Positions 6,054 through 11,785 of a stretch of DNA of 11,785 nucleotides are shown here, one piece after another. Position numbers and translations under genes: made by a program. Within the stretch, counting starts at the first letter, position 1; every line of letters starts with the position of its first letter. The stretch spans positions 1 to 11,785 of the forward strand of contig JAEDIH010000052.1 of the NCBI GenBank assembly GCA_016292575.1, in the 5' to 3' direction. The stretch is from Clostridiaceae bacterium (GTDB taxonomy: Bacteria > Bacillota > Clostridia > Oscillospirales > Acutalibacteraceae). The notes beneath the pieces are model-generated. The model was not told the origin of the DNA. It saw only the letters and a program-made list of their open reading frames with translations, and did not search any database.

Positions 6054-7598
6054 ATGAAGTTGGAAACACCGGCAATTGAATTAAAAAACATCAGCAAAAC
6101 TTTCGGCTCAATAAAAGCGAACCGGAATGTCAATCTGACTGTTAATAACGGCGAAATTCTTTCACTGCTCGGCGAAAACGGAAGCGGAAAAACAACCCTG
6201 ATGAACATGATCTCGGGAATCTATTTTCCGGACGAGGGACAGATCTTCATTGACGGAAAGGAAGTTGTTATCCGCTCCCCCAAGGACGCTTTCGACCACA
6301 AAATCGGAATGATTCACCAGCACTTCAAGCTTGTTGACATCTTCACCGCCGCGGAAAACATTGTTCTCGGTCTCAAGGAAGACGGAAAGTACAGCATTAA
6401 GCAGGTTGCCGCCCGCGTTGCCGAAATCAGCGCGAAGTACGGCTTTGACATTGACCCGATGAAAAAGATTTATGAAATGTCCGTTTCCGAAAAGCAGACC
6501 GTTGAAATCATCAAGGTGCTTTACCGCGGCGCGAACATTCTCATTCTGGACGAACCGACCGCCGTTCTCACTCCGCAGGAAACTCAGAAGCTTTTTGCGG
6601 TTCTGCGCCGTATGCGTGACGACGGAAAAGCCATTGTTATTATCACCCATAAGCTCCACGAGGTTCTTTCGCTTTCCGACAGAGTTTCAGTCCTCAGAAA
6701 GGGCGAATTCATCGGAACGGTCAAAACGAGCGAAACCAACGAGGCCGAGCTGACCGAAATGATGGTTGGCAAAAAGGTCAGCCTTAATATTGAGCGCAGC
6801 GAACCGAAAAATCCGCAGGACAGGCTCATTGTTAAGCACATCAACTGCAAAAACCGCGACGGAGTTAAGGTTCTTGACGACATCTCCTTTACCGCAAAGG
6901 GCGGCGAAATTCTCGGAATTGCCGGAATTGCCGGCAGCGGTCAGCGCGAACTGCTTGAAGCAATCGCAGGACTGCAGCACCTTGACTCGGGCGAAATTAC
7001 ATATAACAACCCGAAAACAGGCATAACGGAAAATCTGCGCGACAAAACTCCGCTCCAGATCCGGGAGCTTGGCGTGCGCCTTTCCTTTGTTCCCGAGGAC
7101 AGGCTCGGAATGGGACTTGTCGGCAACATGGATATCATTGACAACATGATGCTGCGTTCCTACAGAAAGGGCAAATCGGTTTTCCTTGAGCGCAAGCAGC
7201 CGAAATCACTTGCGGAAAAGATTATCAATGACCTTGAGGTTGTTACCCCCGGTGCCACCACCCCGGTCAGAAGACTTTCCGGCGGCAATGTTCAAAAAGT
7301 CCTTGTCGGTCGTGAGATTGCAGCCGCACCTACAGTTCTCATGGCGGCCTATCCCGTTCGCGGTCTCGACATCAACTCCTCATATCTTATATACAATCTG
7401 CTCAACGAACAGAAAAAGCACGGCGTTGCCGTCATCTTCGTGGGCGAAGACCTTGACGTTCTTGTTGAGCTTTGCGACCGCATAATGGTCATCGGTTCGG
7501 GAAGAATTACCGGAATTGTTGACGGAAAAACAGCCAATAAAAACGAGCTCGGTCTTCTAATGACAAAGATACACCAGGGAGGCGAAAAAGATGAGTAA
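6054..7598 (+). CDS. Double-domain ABC ATPase of nucleoside transporter (NupO/RbsA type)
   Basis: Cytoplasmic ATPase of about 514 aa with two fused nucleotide-binding domains, as in the RbsA and NupO (YufO) families. Domain 1: Walker A GENGSGKTT (40-48), Q89, Walker B ILILDEPTA (162-170), His199. Its signature reads MSVSEKQ (142-148), with Ser where the family usually has Gly. Domain 2: degenerate Walker A GIAGSGQRE (291-299, no Lys), intact signature LSGGNVQK (408-415), degenerate Walker B 'VLMAAYPVRGLD' (428-439), and Glu465 in place of the switch His. Such asymmetry in domain 2 is normal for this family. The start is ATG 6054 or 6051, both just after GGAGG (6045-6049); TTG 6060 is a further option. 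The frame is open back to 5880, but that would overlap the binding-protein gene and translate the terminator. Confidence 0.93.
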   Translation: MKLETPAIELKNISKTFGSIKANRNVNLTVNNGEILSLLGENGSGKTTLMNMISGIYFPDEGQIFIDGKEVVIRSPKDAFDHKIGMIHQHFKLVDIFTAAENIVLGLKEDGKYSIKQVAARVAEISAKYGFDIDPMKKIYEMSVSEKQTVEIIKVLYRGANILILDEPTAVLTPQETQKLFAVLRRMRDDGKAIVIITHKLHEVLSLSDRVSVLRKGEFIGTVKTSETNEAELTEMMVGKKVSLNIERSEPKNPQDRLIVKHINCKNRDGVKVLDDISFTAKGGEILGIAGIAGSGQRELLEAIAGLQHLDSGEITYNNPKTGITENLRDKTPLQIRELGVRLSFVPEDRLGMGLVGNMDIIDNMMLRSYRKGKSVFLERKQPKSLAEKIINDLEVVTPGATTPVRRLSGGNVQKVLVGREIAAAPTVLMAAYPVRGLDINSSYLIYNLLNEQKKHGVAVIFVGEDLDVLVELCDRIMVIGSGRITGIVDGKTANKNELGLLMTKIHQGGEKDE

Positions 7599-8703
7599 AA
7601 AAAATGAAAGCAAGGTTCGCGAGCCTCTTTTCCACATTGCAAAGCGCACCTCAATGGTCTGGTGGAAAGCCTGGCTCATTAGAGGTGTTGCAATCCTTGC
7701 CTCGCTTGTTGTCTGCGCGCTCATAATCGTCCTGCTGACAAAGCAGAATCCCCTTGAGGTTTACGCTTCAATGTTTAAGGGCAGTTTCGGAACAAAGCGC
7801 AAGGTCTGGATTCTGCTTCAAAACATGGCAATCCTCCTTTGCATTTCCCTTGCCGTTACTCCGGCGTTCAAAATGCGCTTTTGGAACCTCGGCGCGGAGG
7901 GTCAGGTGCTTATCGGCGGTCTTGCAAGCGCGGCCTGTATGTTCTATATCGGCGACAGACTGCCGAACCTCCTGCTCATTCTCATCATGTTTGCCGCCTC
8001 CATTCTCGGCGGTATTATCTGGGGCGTTATTCCGGCGTACTTCAAGGCGAAGTGGAACACCAACGAAAGCCTTTTCACCCTCATGATGAACTATATTGCA
8101 ATTCAGCTTGTCTCCTTTGCAATCATGGTCTGGGTACCGAGCGGCTCAAGCGTTATGGGTGTTATCAACTCCTCCACCTCGGCAGGCTGGATACCTGATC
8201 TTTTCGGACAGAAATATCTTTTCAATATCCTTGTTGTTGCCGCCGTTACGGCTCTGATGTTTGTATACCTCAAATACAGCAAGCACGGCTATGAGCTTTC
8301 CGTTGTCGGCGAGAGCGAAAACACCGCGCGCTATATCGGAATCAATGTTAAAAAGGTTATCATCAGAACTATGGTTCTTTCCGGTGCAGTTTGCGGTCTT
8401 GCAGGCTTCCTGCTTGTTTCCGGAACCAACCACACAATTTCCAAAACCCTTGCCGGCGGAAACGGCTTCACCGCTATTATGGTGTCCTGGCTTGCAAAGT
8501 TCAACCCGATTCTTATGATACTCACCTCGTTCCTCATTGTTTTCCTCCAGAGGGGCGCAGGCGAAATTGCAACGAATTTCCGCCTGAACGAAAGCGTTGC
8601 GGATATTCTCACGGGCGTTATCATTTTCTTTATCATCGGCTGCGAGTTCTTCATCAATTATGAGATTAAGAGCACCCGCGCAAAGCATAAGGAGGGAAAA
8701 TAA
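7591..8703 (+). CDS. Nucleoside/purine ABC transporter permease 1 (NupP-like)
   Basis: Polytopic membrane protein of 370 aa from the branched-chain amino acid/ribose-type permease superfamily (BPD_transp_2). The cytoplasmic N-terminus (about 1-30) is basic. Family marks are 'WNLGAEGQVLIGG' (98-110), 'NTNESLFTLMMNYIA' (156-170) and the conserved cytoplasmic loop 'YELSVVGESENTARYIGINV' (234-253). About eight to ten hydrophobic segments are visible, for example 32-50, 77-92, 126-147, 165-181, 212-227, 260-277, 303-320 and 337-355. ATG 7591 overlaps the ATPase stop by 8 nt and has AGGGAGG (7576-7582) eight bases upstream, so translation is probably coupled. It should pair with the next permease as a heterodimeric channel. 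Confidence 0.93.
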   Translation: MSKKNESKVREPLFHIAKRTSMVWWKAWLIRGVAILASLVVCALIIVLLTKQNPLEVYASMFKGSFGTKRKVWILLQNMAILLCISLAVTPAFKMRFWNLGAEGQVLIGGLASAACMFYIGDRLPNLLLILIMFAASILGGIIWGVIPAYFKAKWNTNESLFTLMMNYIAIQLVSFAIMVWVPSGSSVMGVINSSTSAGWIPDLFGQKYLFNILVVAAVTALMFVYLKYSKHGYELSVVGESENTARYIGINVKKVIIRTMVLSGAVCGLAGFLLVSGTNHTISKTLAGGNGFTAIMVSWLAKFNPILMILTSFLIVFLQRGAGEIATNFRLNESVADILTGVIIFFIIGCEFFINYEIKSTRAKHKEGK

Positions 8704-9687
8704 ATGCTGACAACAATCGCCTCTTTCATCAATGCAGCTATTATTCAGGGTATCCCCCTACTTTTCGGCTCAACCGGTGAGATAATAACCGAAAAAAGCG
8801 GAAACCTTAACCTCGGCATTCCCGGAATCATGTATATCGGCGGAATTTCCGGCATCATCGGCGGCTATCTCTATGAGCACAACGTTTCCCAAACGTCAGC
8901 CTTCCTCTGCATTCTTATCCCGTTTCTCTCTTCAATAATCGGCTCGGCGCTGATGTCTTTCATTTACTGCTTCCTCACCGTTACCCTCAAGGCGAACCAG
9001 AACGTTACAGGTCTTGCGCTGACAACCTTCGGCGTTGGCGTCGGAAACTTCTTCGGAGGCTCGCTGCTTAGCTTCTTCGGTGAAAGCGGCTCCATCTCCC
9101 TCATCAACACCGGTCTTGCATACAAAACGAAGCTTCCCTTTGCGGAAAGCCTCGGCCTTTTCGGAAGCACCTTCCTTTCGTTCGGCTTCCTTGCCTATCT
9201 TGCGGTTATCATTGCGTTTGTTGCGTCCTTTGTTCTAAGCAAAACAAGAGTCGGACTGAATCTGCGCGCAATCGGCGAAAACCCGGCAACGGCGGATGCG
9301 GCCGGAATCAATGTTAACCGTTACAAGTATCTTTCAACAATCATCGGCGGAGCAATCGCAGGTCTCGGCGGTCTGTACTTTGTTATGGACTACACAGCCG
9401 GCGCATGGACAAACGACGGCTTCGGCGACAGGGGCTGGCTTGCTATTGCGATAGTTATTTTTGCCCTCTGGAAGCCGAAATCAGCAATCCTCAGCTCCTT
9501 CCTTTTCGGCGGACTTTATATCATCTGCGTATACATTCCCGGTCTTTCCTCCGCTGCAAAGGAGCTTATCAAAATGCTGCCGTATATTATCACCATCATT
9601 GTTCTCGTTACGGTCAGCGCAAGGAAAAAGAAAGAGCATCAGCCGCCCGCAAGCCTCGGTCTGACCTATTTCCGCGAGGAAAGATAA
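8704..9687 (+). CDS. Nucleoside/purine ABC transporter permease 2 (NupQ-like)
   Basis: Second membrane subunit, 327 aa, of the same permease superfamily. Near the N-terminus it has the characteristic 'GEIITEKSGNLNLGIPGIM' (25-43); in the middle the loop 'LNLRAIGENPATADAAGINV' (185-204); and later 'GDRGWLAIAIVIFALWKP' (241-258). About eight hydrophobic segments can be drawn, ending near residue 305, followed by a basic tail. ATG 8704 follows the stop of permease 1 (8701-8703) directly, with GGAGGG (8691-8696) seven bases upstream. This is the last gene of the purine unit; a strong terminator follows 31 nt downstream. Confidence 0.94.
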   Translation: MLTTIASFINAAIIQGIPLLFGSTGEIITEKSGNLNLGIPGIMYIGGISGIIGGYLYEHNVSQTSAFLCILIPFLSSIIGSALMSFIYCFLTVTLKANQNVTGLALTTFGVGVGNFFGGSLLSFFGESGSISLINTGLAYKTKLPFAESLGLFGSTFLSFGFLAYLAVIIAFVASFVLSKTRVGLNLRAIGENPATADAAGINVNRYKYLSTIIGGAIAGLGGLYFVMDYTAGAWTNDGFGDRGWLAIAIVIFALWKPKSAILSSFLFGGLYIICVYIPGLSSAAKELIKMLPYIITIIVLVTVSARKKKEHQPPASLGLTYFREER

Positions 9688-9718
9688 GTTATTAAACAGA
9701 AATCACACACGCAAAACT

Positions 9719-9763
9719 GCCCCCGTTGCCGGAAGAATCCGGCAACGGGGGCGTTGTTGTATT
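9719..9763. terminator. Bidirectional terminator between convergent genes
   Basis: GCCCCCGTTGCCGGA (9719-9733) and TCCGGCAACGGGGGC (9738-9752) form a perfect 15-bp GC-rich stem with a 4-nt loop. On the + strand GTTGTTGTATT follows; on the minus strand AGTTTTG follows. It lies between the stop of permease 2 (9687) and the stop of the convergent hydrolase gene (9775), so it can serve both. Confidence 0.9.
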
Positions 9764-9774
9764 ATTCGTCAGTA

Positions 9775-11454
9775 TCAAGCAGCCTGGGCGCGCTTTTCAG
9801 TCAGCGTTTGAAACAGGGTCTTGAACCAGCTAAACAGCGAGCGCAGGAAGGATATGAGGCGCTCGGCCTTGGTCTGCGGCTTTTCAAGCTTTTCATCAGC
9901 TTTCCAGTTTTCGTTATGGCAGTTTTCCTCGGTCATGGGCTGGCTTGTTCGGGTATCATGATCAAAGACAATATACTGAGTCCAATAAAAATCATCAATG
10001 CAAAGCTGGCTGTTTGCATCAATAACAGTCAGAAGCAGATTCCTTTCATCTTCGGAATAGAAGCCGTGTGAGCAGCCCTTGATGAACCAGGTGTAATCGG
10101 GGAAAAGGCAGGTTGATGCGTCCACCTGCTTATCGGGAGAGATATACTTACCCAGTCCCAGCGCGGTACGCTCGGCAATATACTCGTCGGAAAGCGTATT
10201 ATAAACCGTTGACGTTGTTGCGCCGAACGATGATTTGTTTGCCGAAACATACTGATCGCCTACAATGCTTCCGTCCTTGAGCAGCGGCACCATCTGCGTT
10301 CCGTATTTTGAAACGATGCAAAGGTTTACGCTCCTTCCGTTTTCATCGGGAACCTTTATTGACTTCATAATTTCATCAACATTCTTTTTGATCGTCTCGT
10401 TATATACGGTTATTTTTTCAATAAGACCGGCATACTTTATCCGTTTTTCGCTTCCCTCTTCACCAAAGACATAGACGAGGGCCTTTTCAAAATCTTCGGT
10501 TGTTACAAGCGCCCAATAGCAAGGCATTGTTAAGAAGGTTGAAGTTGCAAGCGCAGAAATAATTCCGTATTCAATCTTCTCATAAATCAATCTGCGTGAA
10601 ACCGCTGAAAGTGTATCAAGAACGCCTGTGTTTGAAAGAAGCTCGATGGTTGAGGTTACCATCGGACTTATTGAAATCTCCTTTTCAAAAACGCCGAGGT
10701 CGGAAATGAGCCTTACCATTGAATTTCCGTCCACGCCGAAATCGCCGCTTATGATTCCGCTGAGGAAGTCCGCGCCGTTAGACGTTGCAACATCAATGCC
10801 GACGCCCTTAAGGCTGTCTGTTCCGTACTTATATATGTAAGCAAGAACAACATTCGTACCGAGACATTTGCAGGTAATTGAAACCCTGCTACGACCGGTT
10901 GCAGCTTTAACGCCCTCAATAAACTCGTGCAAATCGTCCGCAAGCTCAATCGGGTCAAGCCGCCAGTCATAGACGTATTTATATGCACCTTCGGTGTATT
11001 TTCCGTTCCGGTCAACATTGTTGTGCGTCATTTTCCAGTTTCTGTCTGCAAGAGCGGCTTGTCCAATTCCTGAATCGGAATTTTTCGGAACATTTCCGCT
11101 TTCATCAAGCCTTATAGGCTCAAACATTTCACCGAACTCTTTTTCAACAGCAGCATAATAATTATCCCACTTATTGAAAGCTATACCCTCAAGAATGAAC
11201 GGCAATAAAATGTTGAACGTTGCTTCGGATATCTTACTTCTGTCTCCCTCATCCTCACCGTCCAAAAGACCAAAAATGTCATCAATACGGAACTTCTTAG
11301 TGTCATTATCGTAATATATATCGCTGCTGTCGCCGCCGATATATATTACAGGGTCATCACAGGCTCCGCTTGTGTTCAAATCGGCCGCCAAGGCAATCGG
11401 CATACTGACAAGAAAGATACACAAAGCAAGCAAAATCGAAATGATCTTTTTCAT
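9775..11454 (-). CDS. Secreted LCAT/lipase-like alpha/beta hydrolase with Cys at the nucleophile position
   Basis: A 559-aa exported protein. The signal peptide (MKKIIS plus a hydrophobic core, 5-22) ends in ALA before A24, with no lipobox. 'DPVIYIGGDSS' (34-44) resembles the first strand and oxyanion region of lecithin:cholesterol acyltransferase-like lipases. 'YKYVYDWRLDP' (159-168) is the 'YDWR' mark of that group, followed by a helix (169-185). The nucleophile elbow reads TCKCLGT (194-200), so the G-x-S-x-G pattern appears with Cys197 instead of Ser and Cys195 instead of the first Gly. 'FPDYTWFIKGCSHGFY' (451-466) probably supplies the catalytic His463. A C-terminal amphipathic tail (about 527-552) is rich in Leu, Phe, Trp and Lys/Arg. 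ATG 11454 has AAGGAG nine bases upstream. Fold assignment is by motif only. The substrate is unknown: ester or acyl transfer is possible, or a non-hydrolytic role. Confidence 0.75.
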   Translation of the reverse strand: MKKIISILLALCIFLVSMPIALAADLNTSGACDDPVIYIGGDSSDIYYDNDTKKFRIDDIFGLLDGEDEGDRSKISEATFNILLPFILEGIAFNKWDNYYAAVEKEFGEMFEPIRLDESGNVPKNSDSGIGQAALADRNWKMTHNNVDRNGKYTEGAYKYVYDWRLDPIELADDLHEFIEGVKAATGRSRVSITCKCLGTNVVLAYIYKYGTDSLKGVGIDVATSNGADFLSGIISGDFGVDGNSMVRLISDLGVFEKEISISPMVTSTIELLSNTGVLDTLSAVSRRLIYEKIEYGIISALATSTFLTMPCYWALVTTEDFEKALVYVFGEEGSEKRIKYAGLIEKITVYNETIKKNVDEIMKSIKVPDENGRSVNLCIVSKYGTQMVPLLKDGSIVGDQYVSANKSSFGATTSTVYNTLSDEYIAERTALGLGKYISPDKQVDASTCLFPDYTWFIKGCSHGFYSEDERNLLLTVIDANSQLCIDDFYWTQYIVFDHDTRTSQPMTEENCHNENWKADEKLEKPQTKAERLISFLRSLFSWFKTLFQTLTEKRAQAA

Positions 11455-11512
11455 GGCACAATACTCCTTAATAAAATTTTTACAAAGTTAACAATTTGAT
11501 AACTCTGTCTTG

Positions 11513-11540
11513 AGTATAACATATAATTAAAATATTTCAA
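11513..11540 (-). promoter_or_regulatory. Promoter of the secreted hydrolase gene
   Basis: Read on the minus strand, -35 TTGAAA (11540-11535) and -10 TATACT (11518-11513) are 16 bp apart, with a TG of an extended -10 (TGTTATACT). Transcription would begin near 11506, giving a leader of about 50 nt that includes AAGGAG (11469-11464). Confidence 0.7.
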
Positions 11541-11645
11541 ATTCTCTTTGCAAAATTTTGGTCAATATGCTTAAATATGTCTTATTTGTAACTTTTCGAC
11601 TCCGAAGATTGATTTTGTTATGCTATGAAAAAGAGTGGCAGAAAC

Positions 11646-11689
11646 AAAGACGACCGCGGCAGGGATTGCTCCGAGCCGCGGCCGTCTTT
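11646..11689 (-). terminator. Terminator hairpin downstream of the minus-strand partial gene
   Basis: AAAGACGACCGCGGC (11646-11660) and GCCGCGGCCGTCTTT (11675-11689) pair over 15 bp with one A-C mismatch, around a 14-nt loop. Read on the minus strand it lies 31 nt after the stop at 11721 and is followed by GTTTCTGCCACTCTTTTTC. It is also T-rich on the + side (GTTTTGATTTG), but no + strand gene needs it. Confidence 0.75.
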
Positions 11690-11720
11690 GTTTTGATTTG
11701 CTTTGCGCAAAATCACTTTA

Positions 11721-11785
11721 TCATTTCCTATTGAAAAGCGATTTGATTGCATTAATAATCTTCATGAACCAGTCTGCTATCATCT
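11721..11785 (-). CDS. C-terminal end of an unidentified protein with an amphipathic tail
   Basis: The gene enters from beyond the right edge and stops with TGA at 11723-11721. The 20 visible residues read MIADWFMKIINAIKSLFNRK, an amphipathic helix with alternating aromatic/aliphatic and Lys positions. It resembles the tail of the neighbouring secreted hydrolase (LISFLRSLFSWFKTLFQTL), so this may be another exported protein of the same set. The Met at 11783 is internal or at best an unlikely start. The frame is supported by the terminator that follows at the expected distance. The rest of the protein is outside the window, so no function can be given. Confidence 0.5.
   Translation of the reverse strand, partial: MIADWFMKIINAIKSLFNRK

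Noticed and set aside
5537..6208. 223-aa open frame on the minus strand
   Set aside because: Crosses the end of one real gene, a terminator hairpin and the start of another; no family resemblance.
9754..10071. 105-aa open frame on the + strand
   Set aside because: It lies wholly opposite the end of the hydrolase gene, has no ribosome binding site or promoter, and begins in the terminator tail; a shadow frame.
11590..11689. Small RNA ending in the hairpin at 11646-11689
   Set aside because: The only upstream -10-like sequence (TATGCT, 11619-11624) lacks a usable -35. The hairpin is explained as the terminator of the minus-strand gene ending at 11721.
11567..11734. 55-codon open frame on the + strand between the two minus-strand genes
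   Set aside because: No Shine-Dalgarno sequence, it runs through a terminator hairpin and into the opposite gene, and the composition is not protein-like.
1..11785. CRISPR array, tRNA/rRNA genes, insertion sequence, phage or defence genes
   Set aside because: No regularly spaced direct repeats, cloverleaf sequences, transposase or phage-like proteins, or terminal inverted repeats were seen.

Overview
The window looks like chromosomal DNA of a Gram-positive anaerobe of the class Clostridia, probably of the Ruminococcaceae/Oscillospiraceae type. This rests on the protein types (3D-domain protein, lipoprotein-anchored ABC binding proteins, BMP-type purine transporter), strong AGGAGG-like ribosome binding sites, sigma-A-like promoters and moderate base composition. 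No database search was possible, so the taxonomy is inference.

Layout. (1) Positions 3-101 hold the C-terminal end of a 3D-domain protein, closed by a good intrinsic terminator (224-260). (2) A near-consensus promoter (271-299) drives a tightly packed four-gene unit on the + strand: a LysR-type regulator (340-1275), a lipoprotein substrate-binding protein of the SsuA/TauA/NMT1 type (1280-2245), its permease (2271-3053) and its ATPase (3050-3823). A palindrome with the LysR T-N11-A pattern lies just downstream of the promoter. The substrate cannot be read from the sequence. (3) After a 27-bp near-perfect palindrome (3872-3898) and a second promoter (3936-3964) comes a purine-salvage unit: xanthine phosphoribosyltransferase xpt (4051-4620), a BMP-family lipoprotein (4679-5929), a double-domain ATPase (6054-7598) and two permeases (7591-8703, 8704-9687). 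An internal terminator-like hairpin (5953-5990) follows the binding-protein gene, and a GC-rich bidirectional terminator (9719-9763) ends the unit. (4) On the minus strand, 9775-11454 encodes a secreted LCAT/lipase-like alpha/beta hydrolase with its own promoter, whose predicted nucleophile is Cys instead of Ser. A second minus-strand gene enters the window at 11785 and ends at 11721. The visible end of its product resembles the amphipathic C-terminal tail of the hydrolase.

How the genes work together. In unit 3 the BMP lipoprotein should capture purine nucleosides or bases outside the membrane, the two permeases and the ATPase import them, and Xpt converts xanthine or guanine to XMP or GMP. 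In unit 2 the LysR protein probably senses the transporter's substrate, or a product of it, and controls its own operon. The genes are mostly of familiar families. I see no CRISPR array, tRNA, rRNA, insertion sequence or defence system. The less ordinary points are the Cys-nucleophile hydrolase, the shared C-terminal tails, and the regulatory hairpins in the purine operon.
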